From Pseudoips prasinana (Eukaryota; Arthropoda; Insecta; Lepidoptera; Nolidae): DNA of 64,000 nt. The stretch is from contig OX621266.1 of the NCBI GenBank assembly GCA_951640165.1, positions 1,054,001-1,118,000 of the forward strand, given 5' to 3'. The notes under the pieces were generated by a model, which saw only the letters and a list, made by a program, of their open reading frames with translations, was not told where the DNA came from and did no database searches. A program made the position numbers and the translations under genes. Positions 45,160 through 55,719 of the stretch are shown here, one piece after another. The stretch's first letter is position 1; every line of letters starts with the position of its first letter.

Positions 45160-45270
45160 AAATACAAACCGAATGCATAGATTTTGTAGACGCTCAAGTT
45201 TATTTAGAAGCTTGCGGTCCTAATCCAACAAAGGATCCGTGAACTTTACGTAAACGATGATATTGGATAC
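45160..45270 (-). pseudogene. Short CR1-like RT fragment (LERLQNLCIRF), left arm
   Basis: The minus strand encodes FTDPLLD and LNKLERLQNLCIRFVF, matching the EELLDKLERLQNLCIRFIF segment of the tandem-unit RT. It lies just beyond the 5' leader of the 44 kb element. Its mirror is at about 47,941-48,051. Confidence 0.6.
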
Positions 45271-45492
45271 CTACATAAATCAATATCATATCTATAATAG
45301 ACTTGTTAGAAAGTTAAATAAATATTTAATTACCTATAAAGCCTATAAGATTGATATGAATAGCTATTATATGTAGTTAATAAAAAGCCAAAACAGATAT
45401 GTAGAATGGAAAATGATTAACCTTATTTAAATACTTGTGAAATTGTAAGCTTGTTTAATATTTATCATAAACATATTTCCACCCTTTAATAT

Positions 45493-45606
45493 ATAAAAGC
45501 TGTGTGATAATGGATACATGAAAGCTGTGTGGTTTGGGATATATAAAAGCTGTGTGATTTGGGATACATAAAAGCTGTGTGATTCGGGATACATAGAAGC
45601 TGTGTG
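45493..45606 (+). repeat. 25-bp tandem repeat, about 4.6 copies, left arm
   Basis: Repeats of ATAAAAGCTGTGTGATTTGGGATAC with a few changes: AATGG/TTTGGG/TTCGGG variants, and the last copy partial. It is not tRNA-like and has no spacers, so it is not CRISPR-like. The mirror copy is at 47,605-47,718. Confidence 0.85.
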
Positions 45607-45834
45607 TATAATCCTTAAAATTTTGGTTGTATTCGTTTCATGGACATGCTGTCCTTTATGATTAACTTTTATAACCGGGGTAGTTGTATGTTAACTGAAA
45701 GTAGTCACTATTTGACAATGATACTGATCATTTTTGTTAGTCCTATGTACTGTATTCTGTGTTCATAAGAATAGAAATGAAAACTCTGTGACTAAACAGA
45801 AATACAGCTGATCAAATAAGTATGACCATTACTT

Positions 45835-46040
45835 CAGGTGTGGCGCAGCGGTTAAGACAGTCGCCTCGCCGCTTCGTATCTCAGGTTTGATTCTCGCGCA
45901 GTAAATCTATATGTGTGACCCATAATTAGTTGTTCTGATTCTGGATCTCCGTGTGGTTGTGTTCGTCAATTATATGTATGTAAAGTACCTCGTAACACAG
46001 GGATTTGATTCCATATAGCGAGTGTTTTTCAAAAAAAAAA
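45835..46040 (+). repeat. tRNA-derived SINE, left arm
   Basis: TGGCGCAGCGG (45,841-45,851, A box) and GGTTTGATTCT (45,884-45,894, B box) are spaced 32 bases apart, as in a Pol III tRNA promoter, and a non-tRNA tail follows to about 46,040. The head's GGTTTGATTCTCG differs from a tRNA TGGTTCGAATCC. A functional tRNA gene is unlikely. Confidence 0.7.
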
Positions 46041-46224
46041 CTACAAAATTCAGTTTCATTAGATGTATAACTCTTTAGTGTAAAAAACATTCTATAGTAA
46101 TACTTAAAATGTATATAAACAACAAGTTACTGCGGAAGCATATTTCTATTCCAGGACTCTGGGTTCAGCTCCGAAGCGCAGCAGAACGCGGGCCGTGGGA
46201 CACGACCTTCACAGGATTGCCGAG

Positions 46225-46440
46225 TGTTATCAAGTACTCAATAGCCGCGCAACGGTTATGACGTAGCTGCTATGTTATAATTATTTGATGATTTGATTAT
46301 TTATTTGATTAGTGATTATCATTTTATTAATTACTATAATTATTATATCATAATTTTACATCTTAAAACTATTAATAATCGATATTATACTTTCAAATGG
46401 TTGTCACTGATAAAAGTATAAATAGGGTAGGAGAATTATT
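46225..46440 (+). mobile_element. Gypsy-type LTR, 5' part only (left arm)
   Basis: It begins TGTTATCAAGTACTC and matches the first 216 bp of the 328-bp LTR at 49,897-50,224, including TATAAATA at 46,417-46,424. It is truncated after GGAGAATTATT. Upstream DNA (46,079-46,224) is shared with 49,751-49,896 and may encode the very end of a gypsy pol, so this looks like a 3' LTR. Confidence 0.75.
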
Positions 46441-46466
46441 GGAGAATTATTATATATAGGAGAATG

Positions 46467-46658
46467 ACTATAGTGCAAGTCATTCAATTAGCGTCTTGCG
46501 TCGACGTGCGACATTGATCTTATAGCACGAGGCCACCACACGGGTATCTTGAGTAGGTGAGATCCCGGCTACACAATCCCGCAATTATTTTTCAGACATA
46601 GGTACACTGTATACAAGATAGGCGGTACTTATATTTAAATTATAAAAACCAAGCAAAT
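46467..46658 (-). repeat. Inverted copy of LTR-flanking sequence, between palindrome arms
   Basis: It is the reverse complement of the 190 bp directly following the LTR at 50,225-50,420. With the inverted LTR after it, it forms a minus-strand copy of the LTR plus its flank. It is the main part of the 330-bp asymmetric centre (46,441-46,770). Confidence 0.75.
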
Positions 46659-46986
46659 TGTTACGCACTCGTAGGTTCTGCACATTAAAACTCCGACATA
46701 TTTTCCACACACAATAGTTAATCGAACAGAGTAACGTTCTCATCTACCGTCGTACAAAGAATCCCTCCTTAATAATTCTCCTACCCTATTTATACTTTTA
46801 TCAGTGACAACCATTTGAAAGTATAATATCGATTATTAATAGTTTTAAGATGTAAAATTATGATATAATAATTATAGTAATTAATAAAATGATAATCACT
46901 AATCAAATAAATAATCAAATCATCAAATAATTATAACATAGCAGCTACGTCATAACCGTTGCGCGGCTATTGAGTACTTGATAACA
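46659..46986 (-). mobile_element. Complete gypsy-type LTR, minus strand
   Basis: 328 bp bounded by TGTTACGC at 46,659 and GATAACA at 46,986, the inverse of TGTTATC...GCGTAACA at 49,897-50,224. The terminal TG/CA is kept. It starts in the palindrome centre and continues into the right arm, whose counterpart on the left holds only 216 bp. Confidence 0.8.
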
Positions 46987-47170
46987 CTCGGCAATCCTGT
47001 GAAGGTCGTGTCCCACGGCCCGCGTTCTGCTGCGCTTCGGAGCTGAACCCAGAGTCCTGGAATAGAAATATGCTTCCGCAGTAACTTGTTGTTTATATAC
47101 ATTTTAAGTATTACTATAGAATGTTTTTTACACTAAAGAGTTATACATCTAATGAAACTGAATTTTGTAG

Positions 47171-47376
47171 TTTTTTTTTTGAAAAACACTCGCTATATGG
47201 AATCAAATCCCTGTGTTACGAGGTACTTTACATACATATAATTGACGAACACAACCACACGGAGATCCAGAATCAGAACAACTAATTATGGGTCACACAT
47301 ATAGATTTACTGCGCGAGAATCAAACCTGAGATACGAAGCGGCGAGGCGACTGTCTTAACCGCTGCGCCACACCTG
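47171..47376 (-). repeat. tRNA-derived SINE, right arm
   Basis: Mirror copy of the SINE at 45,835-46,040, with the same A and B boxes on the minus strand. It was copied by the palindrome, not by an independent SINE insertion. Confidence 0.7.
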
Positions 47377-47604
47377 AAGTAATGGTCATACTTATTTGAT
47401 CAGCTGTATTTCTGTTTAGTCACAGAGTTTTCATTTCTATTCTTATGAACACAGAATACAGTACATAGGACTAACAAAAATGATCAGTATCATTGTCAAA
47501 TAGTGACTACTTTCAGTTAACATACAACTACCCCGGTTATAAAAGTTAATCATAAAGGACAGCATGTCCATGAAACGAATACAACCAAAATTTTAAGGAT
47601 TATA

Positions 47605-47718
47605 CACACAGCTTCTATGTATCCCGAATCACACAGCTTTTATGTATCCCAAATCACACAGCTTTTATATATCCCAAACCACACAGCTTTCATGTATCCA
47701 TTATCACACAGCTTTTAT
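47605..47718 (-). repeat. 25-bp tandem repeat, right arm
   Basis: Reverse complement of 45,493-45,606, with the same variants in mirrored order. Confidence 0.85.
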
Positions 47719-48417
47719 ATATTAAAGGGTGGAAATATGTTTATGATAAATATTAAACAAGCTTACAATTTCACAAGTATTTAAATAAGGTTAATCATTT
47801 TCCATTCTACATATCTGTTTTGGCTTTTTATTAACTACATATAATAGCTATTCATATCAATCTTATAGGCTTTATAGGTAATTAAATATTTATTTAACTT
47901 TCTAACAAGTCTATTATAGATATGATATTGATTTATGTAGGTATCCAATATCATCGTTTACGTAAAGTTCACGGATCCTTTGTTGGATTAGGACCGCAAG
48001 CTTCTAAATAAACTTGAGCGTCTACAAAATCTATGCATTCGGTTTGTATTTGTATTTTTTCCCCTTCCCCTTGGATCGCGAAAGCGTAAAGACGTGTTTA
48101 TAGTGCTGATTTATTTAAAATTATATTTCAATAAATATAAATAAAATCAATTCAATTAAATTCACCGGAGTACCAGGCGACCATACACCGCTAGAAGCTC
48201 TTAAACTACTGACCGGCGGGCAGCCGTGCCCTAGGACACACACACGCCTGCTGTGCACTGTGAGTACAAATCCTGCACACACTCACAATATCCACCACGC
48301 TCTCGATATCATACAGCGTTGTGTGCATCCACGCCGCACGCACACAACAGCGCGTTCATCACATCGCTGCGTCCACGCACGTCTCACCTCTGTCCACCAC
48401 TGGCCGCCTAGTACAAC

Positions 48418-49257
48418 ATGGTTCACTCGGGATCTGAGAGCGTATCGGAAGCGGACACCAACAACACCCGCGTAGGAGTTACTCGAACGCCGCCGCCATC
48501 GCGATTTGTTAGTCAACGACAAAAGCGAAAGAACAACAGCATTACACGAGAAGATTTCTATGAATTTCGAGATGAAATTAAAAATATGATTAATTCTTTT
48601 CAAGATAAAATGACGGAATCTTTTAGGAAAATTGAAATTAGTGTGGAATTCTTGTCCAAACAACATGACACTTTTCGTGATAAAATAAAAACCTTAGAAA
48701 AGGAAAGTAAAAACAACAATATGCATATAATAAGTCTCCAACAAAAAGTTGAGGAACTACAGCGTGTCTCGAAGTTAACCTTCATCGAACTAAGAAATGT
48801 TCCCCGCACAGACCAAGAAACTAAATTAGATCAATTGAATTATTTAATGAACATCTCTAAGTCACTTAATATAAACTTGCAGTCGACGGATATACTTGAC
48901 ATATACCGATTGCCTGGAAAAAAGGACACTAATCGACCAATCATAGCTCAGCTATCCCACCTATTTGTAAAAAACTCGATCTTAAACACAGTAAAAAGCC
49001 ACAATAAATTAAACCCCAACAATAAACTGAACATGTCTCATGCCGGCATAGAAAACAACAGGCATCCTATTTACTTGGCTGAACACCTCACAGAAAACTC
49101 CAGAAAACTTTTCTATCTTGCTCGCCAAATGCGTAAGGAAAATAAGATCAAGTATTGTTGGGTCACTGATGGAAAAGTTCTAATAAAGAAGACGGAGTAT
49201 GAAAACACTACGTACATAAAGCACGAAACCCAACTTGCGACTTTGTGTAAAGATTGA
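48418..49257 (+). CDS. CR1/Jockey-type ORF1, right palindrome arm
   Basis: The 279-residue protein is identical to the minus-strand ORF1 at 43,954-44,793. It has the same helical coiled-coil part (about residues 45-125) and FP-like C-terminal domain. Here no ORF2 follows: only the first 70-odd codons exist (49,523-49,738). It is therefore a duplicate ORF1 without its polymerase. Confidence 0.8.
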   Translation: MVHSGSESVSEADTNNTRVGVTRTPPPSRFVSQRQKRKNNSITREDFYEFRDEIKNMINSFQDKMTESFRKIEISVEFLSKQHDTFRDKIKTLEKESKNNNMHIISLQQKVEELQRVSKLTFIELRNVPRTDQETKLDQLNYLMNISKSLNINLQSTDILDIYRLPGKKDTNRPIIAQLSHLFVKNSILNTVKSHNKLNPNNKLNMSHAGIENNRHPIYLAEHLTENSRKLFYLARQMRKENKIKYCWVTDGKVLIKKTEYENTTYIKHETQLATLCKD

Positions 49258-49522
49258 CTAGTCTTTAATTTAAATCGCATGTATCAAATATTAATCATGA
49301 TTGTAAATTATTGTGAAAAATTACTAATACAAATTTTTGCTATTTACCAGTACACCTACATCAACACCACTCACACTTATACTACACAAAATACTTACGG
49401 TTCCGATTTCTATACACCTACATATTTATATTCTAACCATACCGACTGCTCAACAACTCTGAATAAAAGAATCTTTATCTATATATCTGCCACAATAATC
49501 CCCACAAATGCCCAACCTATGA

Positions 49523-49738
49523 TTGGAAACATTTATAAACATCTTAATAGTGGACAATATAAATGAAATCACTGAAAATCTAGACCAAATATCAGTCTCT
49601 AGCTCTATTACTTGTACACCTGAAGAGTGTGCAACTTTAATTTCACGGCCTGAGCGTCAATTAAAACTAATATGTCAAAATATCCGATCAATCAACGCTA
49701 ATATAGATAACTTTTTAACACTACTTCACAGAACATAA
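49523..49738 (+). pseudogene. First 70 codons of CR1/Jockey ORF2, cut at the palindrome end
   Basis: It begins METFINILIVDN and reaches LICQNIRSINANIDNF, the first endonuclease motif, then stops three bases past the arm end (TAA). The left counterpart at 43,688 continues as the full endonuclease. Confidence 0.8.
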
Positions 49739-49750
49739 AAACACACAGAA

Positions 49751-49896
49751 TGTAAAAAACATTCTATAGTAATACTTAAAATGTATATAAACAACAAGTT
49801 ACTGCGGAAGCATATTTCTATTCCAGGACTCTGGGTTCAGCTCCGAAGCGCAGCAGAACGCGGGCCGTGGGACACGACCTTCACAGGATTGCCGAG
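49751..49896 (+). repeat. Third copy of LTR upstream flank
   Basis: Direct repeat of 46,079-46,224, offset by 3,672 bp, joined to the palindrome end by 16 bp. Its last part (GGACTCTGGG...GATTGCCGAG) has an open frame into the LTR and may be the pol C-terminus of the gypsy element. Confidence 0.7.
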
Positions 49897-50224
49897 TGTT
49901 ATCAAGTACTCAATAGCCGCGCAACGGTTATGACGTAGCTGCTATGTTATAATTATTTGATGATTTGATTATTTATTTGATTAGTGATTATCATTTTATT
50001 AATTACTATAATTATTATATCATAATTTTACATCTTAAAACTATTAATAATCGATATTATACTTTCAAATGGTTGTCACTGATAAAAGTATAAATAGGGT
50101 AGGAGAATTATTAAGGAGGGATTCTTTGTACGACGGTAGATGAGAACGTTACTCTGTTCGATTAACTATTGTGTGTGGAAAATATGTCGGAGTTTTAATG
50201 TGCAGAACCTACGAGTGCGTAACA
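49897..50224 (+). mobile_element. Complete gypsy-type LTR (328 bp)
   Basis: It runs from TGTTATCAAG to GTGCGTAACA, with short TGTTA/TAACA inverted ends and TG/CA termini. It holds TATAAATA at 50,089-50,096. No gag follows; the next sequence is a hairpin. The same LTR occurs in pieces at 13,272-13,419 and its tandem homologues, 19,404-20,548, 46,225-46,440 and 46,659-46,986. It drives transcription of the gypsy element when intact. Confidence 0.8.
50089..50096 (+). promoter_or_regulatory. TATA box of the gypsy-type LTR
   Basis: TATAAATA in GATAAAAGTATAAATAGGG, 193 bp into the LTR, with about 130 bp of LTR after it for the R/U5 region. The position is right for an LTR promoter; activity is not shown. 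Confidence 0.5.
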
Positions 50225-50291
50225 ATTTGCTTGGTTTTTATAATTTAAATATAAGTACCGCCTATCTTGTATACAGTGTACCTATGTCTGA

Positions 50292-50527
50292 AAAATAATT
50301 GCGGGATTGTGTAGCCGGGATCTCACCTACTCAAGATACCCGTGTGGTGGCCTCGTGCTATAAGATCAATGTCGCACGTCGACGCAAGACGCTAATTGAA
50401 TGACTATAGTGCAAGTCATTCAATTAGCGTCTTGCGTCGACGTGCGACATTGATCTTATAGCACGAGGCCACCACACGGGTATCTTGAGTAGGTGAGATC
50501 CCGGCTACACAATCCCGCAATTATTTT
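50292..50527. repeat. 114-bp-stem hairpin with 8-base loop
   Basis: 50,292-50,405 is the reverse complement of 50,414-50,527. Pairing was checked at the outer end (AAAATAATTGCGGG) and the inner end (AATGACT/AGTCATT). The left arm continues directly from the LTR flank (50,225 on). The inner part matches 46,467-46,590. Confidence 0.88.
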
Positions 50528-51351
50528 AATTAGTTAATTACGTGTTATGTTAATAAAAGTATATGATGACTCAAGCAGCTCCGATGAATCTGATATGGGT
50601 GTGGAATTTCTGGCATCAGATTTTGACTATAATGATTGAAATATAATCTTTTCATTCATACATACATATTTTTATTTCTTTACATCATATCACTATATTA
50701 TTTACGTTTTAAACATCTACAATAATATAATAAATTAATGATATATTTATATGAGAGAGCATGTCTATCTACCGACCATGGTATACATATCTTTCTTAAA
50801 TGGCTCAGTAGATCAAGTGTCATGTCATTTCATTGCGTGGAGCTGGAGTCCATATACATAAAAGTGTAAATGCATATTGGTTCAAAATATTAAATCTTCG
50901 AAAGTTACTCACACATTGTTAAAAAGTTTTGACTTTATATGCATCATGTAGATCTCACATACCAAACGAGTGACGGAGTGCAAGTAACGAGTAGTATAAT
51001 AATGAATCATATTAAATTTGAACCCAAAAATAATAAAATATCAAAATCGTTTTCTCTAACTATATTCTGTGTTACCTGCTTCAAATTATTTGAATTTACC
51101 ACGTTTTGCGAGGCTCAACTTTCATTTGCCAAATTCTACGAATAATCTTACATTTAGTAGACGGGATTCTCCGGTTAGTGATTATGGTGAACACATGTGG
51201 TAGAATTTATTAACTGTATTTGGCATTTAAATAAGATTTTGGTGTTATTTTTGGTGCCGTATATCTGTTTGTGTTTGTTTTGCGTGTGTACCTGTATATT
51301 CATTGGTGGTAAGTTTTTGTCTGTTAAACTCGTATTTTATGTCGGTCGACC
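50528..51351. other. AT-rich spacer and 5' UTR of the I-type element
   Basis: 50,552-50,640 contains a short frame ending YDDSSSSDESDMGVEF..FDYND then stop, an acidic tail that could be the C-terminus of an unknown transposase; evidence is thin. From about 51,150 the sequence is probably the 5' UTR of the I-type element. The ORF1 ATG has a good context, GTCGACCATGG. Confidence 0.45.
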
Positions 51352-52827
51352 ATGGATGTGGATGATCCGCACCCTGGCCGCCCGCCTGATCCCTTAGTTT
51401 CCCGTGATGTTCCTAATGTTGTTGTTGAATCAATAATATCCCAAGATGCATTTACATATTCACCAAACTTAACTGTTCCTTTGGCCATTTTTGAGGTTAT
51501 TGAGAATTCGCAGTACAGTGCTGATAAGGATATGTCTAAGAATCTGTCAAAAACGGCTAGCCTACAACAGGTACCAGCAATTCCTAACCCTACTACTATT
51601 GGTCGAGAGAAATATTCGAATAAAGATGTTGGCCCGTTTTTAGTGCACGTCTCTTATAAATCAGAGAACTTGGCCGCGGGAACTTCAATACACATTCAAT
51701 TTGGCCAACTAATGATGAATTTAAATATTAAAAACGTAATGCAGGAAGGAATAAAAAAAGATGGTCGGAATAGAATAGCGGTCGAATTTAAAACGCCTGA
51801 AGATGCCAATGCTTTCATAGGTAATACAGAAGTGGCAGGTAAGGGTTACTCCCTATCAATTCCCACCTATAATATCACTCGAATGGGTGTTGTTAAGGGT
51901 GTTCCAATTGATTGGTCAGAGGCGGAGGTTCTTGAGCATCTCAAGACCCCTGCTGGTTGTGGTCGTATTATTAAAGTTAGACGTATAAACCGTAAGGACA
52001 TATCAGAAGGTACTCCGGTTTCGAAACCCACGGCATCTGTAATTCTTACCTTTGATGGACAATCTCTTCCTAGTCGAGTCTTCTGTTTCTACAATTCTTT
52101 GCCAGTTTCCTTGTATCATTTCCCTACAGTACAATGTTTTGGTTGCTGTAAGTATGGCCATACTAAATCTAAATGCCGGTCGAAAGCCAAGTGCTACCAT
52201 TGTGGTGGTGAACACTTTGGGGATAGTTGTTCTGTGGAAGAACCTACTTGTTTTTATTGTAAGGGATCACATACTGCCATAAATAAAAGCTGCCCAGAAT
52301 ACAAAAGGCAAAGTGACATTAAAGTTACTATGGCAAGGTGTAGTCTATCTTATCTTGAAGATTCTAGGCGTCACCCTCCTTCATATAAATCGTATGCTGA
52401 AGTAACCAATACAATCTCTCCATCATCCCATCTACTTCCTCAATACTCACCTAATCCCAGACCACAACAGAATTCCAATGTTCCAACTTCTATTTCCTAC
52501 AGTAAAAAAACAATTGTGTTGAAGCCAAAAAAGCAACCCCGTATGGACCATCCTGGTTATGATGCCAAGGCCCACCAGGATTTGATTAACAATTACTCTT
52601 ACAGCCCTTCCTCAAATGGCTGTGCTCTTCCTAATGCTCAGTCTCCTTCCGAGGATGATGCTTCAACAGAGTTAGAGTCATTAGTAATGCTACTTACATC
52701 CATCTTATTGCATCATCAATTATCAGACCACGTCGCCAAAAACCTTATAAATGCTGTACAATCCCAACAAAATGGATCTTCGGTTTCTGCAGTGGAACGC
52801 CAGAAGTGTACTTCCCAAAAAAATTAA
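51352..52827 (+). CDS. I-type (RNase H-bearing) LINE ORF1, gag-like with three zinc knuckles
   Basis: The 491-residue frame is open. The middle part (about residues 95-260) has VHVSYKSEN, RIAVEFKTPEDANAFI and GVVKGVPIDWSEAEVLEHL, resembling the RRM-like fold of I/Jockey ORF1. The knuckles are CFGCCKYGHTKSKC, CYHCGGEHFGDSC and CFYCKGSHTAINKSC (about residues 263-322). The tail is Ser/Pro-rich with a helical end. It binds element RNA. It is the only intact ORF of the I-type element, whose ORF2 is decayed and split. Confidence 0.88.
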   Translation: MDVDDPHPGRPPDPLVSRDVPNVVVESIISQDAFTYSPNLTVPLAIFEVIENSQYSADKDMSKNLSKTASLQQVPAIPNPTTIGREKYSNKDVGPFLVHVSYKSENLAAGTSIHIQFGQLMMNLNIKNVMQEGIKKDGRNRIAVEFKTPEDANAFIGNTEVAGKGYSLSIPTYNITRMGVVKGVPIDWSEAEVLEHLKTPAGCGRIIKVRRINRKDISEGTPVSKPTASVILTFDGQSLPSRVFCFYNSLPVSLYHFPTVQCFGCCKYGHTKSKCRSKAKCYHCGGEHFGDSCSVEEPTCFYCKGSHTAINKSCPEYKRQSDIKVTMARCSLSYLEDSRRHPPSYKSYAEVTNTISPSSHLLPQYSPNPRPQQNSNVPTSISYSKKTIVLKPKKQPRMDHPGYDAKAHQDLINNYSYSPSSNGCALPNAQSPSEDDASTELESLVMLLTSILLHHQLSDHVAKNLINAVQSQQNGSSVSAVERQKCTSQKN

Positions 52828-52832
52828 GTTAT

Positions 52833-54733
52833 CCAATTATTAAATCAATTTCATCCAGTGATTTTTGCAATCTCGGAGACGTGGCTAGTTCCACGTCATC
52901 AATTCAATTTCCCAGGATATACCATTCCGTGATGACCGTATTGATGGTTATGGCGGTGCTTCTATTCTGGTAAATAAGGACCCTTCTTTTTCCCTTATTT
53001 CCCTTCCTACTGTGTAGGCAATGAAATTAATGCAACTGGAGTGAGAGTCTTGGGCATTAATTTTATTTCTATGTACATTCCTTCCCCAAACCCCCTTTGT
53101 ATTCAATATATCAAAAACATATGCAATTATTTAACTCCTATAGTTCTCATGGGTGATTTTAATTGTCATAATAAGCTATGGGGATCTGTACAAAATGACA
53201 ATGCTGGCACTGAAATGGTTGAGTTGATGGATGAAATAGGGCTCTGTGTTCTAAATGATGGATCTCCCACTAGACTTCCTCGATTGGGCCAGAGTAAAAG
53301 TTGTGTGGATCTGACCTTATGCTCTCCTAACCTGACAGCCCAGTTAGAGTGGGAGTGTTTAAACTTGACATACGGTAGCGACCATTATCCTATATGTTCC
53401 ACTCTGATTAGTGGATCTCTACCTCATAGGGATAAGCCACCTCTGTTAAAGTATAGAGTTGAGGAGGCTCAATGGGATCTTTATGAGTCAACTTTGGATA
53501 ACAAAATTCTTTCTTTTCCTGACACTTGTCTAGATAACTTAGATTTGGGCTGGTCTCTTTTGTCAGAAGCTATATCAGGGGCTGCCGATGTTAGTATTCC
53601 ACAAAAAAACTCCACCTCTGGTAAAATATCTTCACCTCCATGGTGGATTAGACAATGTACAGCATTTATAAGATCTCGAGATGAAGCTGAGCTCAGGTAC
53701 ATTAGCAATATGTCTCCTGAGAATCTAATTTGTTATAAACAGGTTTTAGCTAGACCTCGGCGGCTTTTCAGAAAGAAAAAGTATGACGGTTGGAAAAAGT
53801 TCTGCTCCTCCCTATCCCCTTCATCTCCATCATCCCTGGTTTGGAAAAAGTTCAAAAAATTCAGAAATGGTAGGTCTTATCAAAATTCTATTCCTATATC
53901 TAGAAATACTGTTATATCCTTTTTTAACAAATTAGCTCCTTTCACCGTCCCTGAAGCTGGTGACTGTTAGTCCTCTCTCGGTCTTTCTGGGGTTGCTTCT
54001 GACCCATTGGATAACCCTTTTTCTATAACTGAATTGGATTCAGTTCTAAATCACCTACGGGACACAGCGCCAGGAATAGATGGCTTTCCCTATTCTTTTT
54101 TTTAAATGTCAGGGCAGATTAGTCGACAGTTCTTTTTAGATCTAATCAATTGCTCTTTCATCAAAGGCTTCATTCCTTATCAGTGGAAAACACAATTAGT
54201 CATACCAATTTTAAAGCCAGCCACTCCATATTGTGCAGACCACTATCGTCCTATTGCGCTTTCCCCAGTTATAACAAAAATTATTGAGCATTTAATAAAA
54301 AAATAGGATGGAGTGGTATTTAGAAAGTAGGGGTCATCTAGCAGACTCACAGTATGGATTCCGAAAAGGCTATAGCACTATGGATAGCATTGGTATCTTT
54401 ATGGCAGATACTCGCATTGCTTTTAGCAATAACGAGTCAGTCTTAGCAGTATTTTTGGATATTACGGCTGCATATGACAATGTACTCCTTTCAATACTCA
54501 GAAGTAAACTACGTCAGCTGAATATTCCGATAAGGATGCGTAATTTTATATGTAACCTGCTATCTGGCCGCTTGGTTAGACTACATATCCCAGGGGAAAA
54601 ATTTTAACCCAGAACTGTTTGGCGGGGCCTCCCACAAGGTTCAGTCTTGAGCCCCCTACTCTATAGTGTTTACACCTCAGACCTACACAAGTCCCATAAT
54701 ACTAATTGTTCAATTTTGCAGTATGCAGATAAT
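52833..54733 (+). pseudogene. I-type ORF2, first part: endonuclease and RT up to the active site
   Basis: The endonuclease reads FHPVIFAISETWLV (about 52,853), GYGGASILV, LMGDFNCHNKLWG (about 53,150), then YGSDHYPICS. The RT has APGIDGFPY, DHYRPIALSPV, ADSQYGFRKGYSTMD, VFLDITAAYDNV, GLPQGSVLSPLLYS and LQYADN at 54,721. Several lesions break it: a one-base loss near 52,932; stops at about 53,017, 53,968, 54,104, 54,304 and 54,605. It is interrupted at YADD by the insertion that begins at 54,734; the other half continues at 61,547. Confidence 0.85.
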
Positions 54734-54752
54734 ATAATAATAATAATAATAA

Positions 54753-55224
54753 ATCCATTTATTATCTCATCACAAATGGGGTTACATAATACATATACGT
54801 TTATAGTTACGTTTCAACATACAAAGCATGTCTCCAACTAGCCCAAACTTTGTGAGAGACTGGTGCCTGAAATAGGTTTGAATGACTACAGGTCACCAGG
54901 CCCACCACGCGGCTCAAATGCTAGTAAGAAGCTTATTAAACCATAACTTATAAATATAAATCTGGCAGCAGTTATACAATTTAAAAGCAGTTATATAATT
55001 CTAAAAGACTTTATATTAATCTAAAAACAGAAGATAAACATTTAATAGAAGAGTTAGAGAGAGGGTACAGAATACAGATAGATGGTAGACGTGTGTTTGT
55101 CTGAGTGTACGCGAGAGAGTAGTGTGAAGTAATGTGTTTGTGAAACATATAAGTGTAGGTGCAATCATGTAGTGTAGAGTATGTATTTGTAGCGAGCCAT
55201 TTGAACGAAACACTATAGCATAAG
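54753..55224 (-). other. 3' UTR of the antisense CR1-like element
   Basis: About 470 bp of AT-rich sequence between the RT stop and the (TTA)n tail. No other ORF is supported. Confidence 0.55.
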
Positions 55225-55719
55225 TTATTGTAAAACAATTAAAAGATTTTCAGTTTGTTGGTAGTCTAGGGTTTTTAGATAGGAACAGACAGAAATTTTG
55301 CATTGTATTTTGTTTTTATGATAAATGTTAAGGATACAATTTAGTTTATTGTACAAGAAAACACTAAGAAAACAGAAATGCCTTTGAGACAGAGCTGTAG
55401 AGCATGCTCTAGAAGGACACACTTTACCCTGACGCCGTTTATCTTTAAGAAGATTCGGATTATATGGCAGTTGTGAATGTTTTTTTAAGATTGTGTGTAG
55501 TATAAAAGTTTGTCTCACCGTAAGAACATTCCACCTTTTATACAAATCTACAGTAGAAAATCGGAAAGGAAGACCAGCAGCTACCTTGAGAATTGCACGC
55601 TGGGCTCTCTCAACCTCAATGACAAGGGTTTTCGCAGCACCTCCCCAAGAAGTGATGCAGTAATCTACTAATGATTGACATAAGGCATAGTATACCATCT
55701 TAATTATATTAAGATAAAA
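55225..55719 (-). pseudogene. CR1-like RT C-terminus (split from 60,751-61,546)
   Basis: The minus strand reads MVYYALCQSLVDYCITSWGG and IEVERAQRAILKVAAG, up to SYLKTLDYQQTENLL. This is the thumb/C-terminal portion of a CR1-type RT. In frame with the preceding RT piece at 60,751-61,422 it would complete the protein, with the BEL/Pao element between. AT-rich UTR follows to 54,734. Confidence 0.8.

Larger units (their letters stand above)
43477..46440. repeat. Left arm of a 2,964-bp inverted repeat
   Basis: It is the near-exact reverse complement of 46,771-49,734, around an axis at 46,605.5. I checked both ends of the arms, the ORF1 region, the SINE, the tandem repeat and the LTR. One mismatch was seen: CTAGA at about 44,906 against CTCGA at its mirror. 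The arm ends inside the LTR after GGAGAATTATT. Confidence 0.9.
46771..49734. repeat. Right arm of the 2,964-bp inverted repeat
   Basis: Mirror of 43,477-46,440. Identity stops at CTTCACAGAAC (49,734): the left side continues as ORF2, while the right side switches to ATAAAAACACAC. Confidence 0.9.

Noticed and set aside
45493..45606. CRISPR-like array
   Set aside because: It is a direct tandem repeat without spacers, in a eukaryotic context.
45841..45894. tRNA gene
   Set aside because: A and B boxes are present, but the arms do not fold to a full cloverleaf by eye and the tail continues as SINE-like sequence; it is called a SINE.
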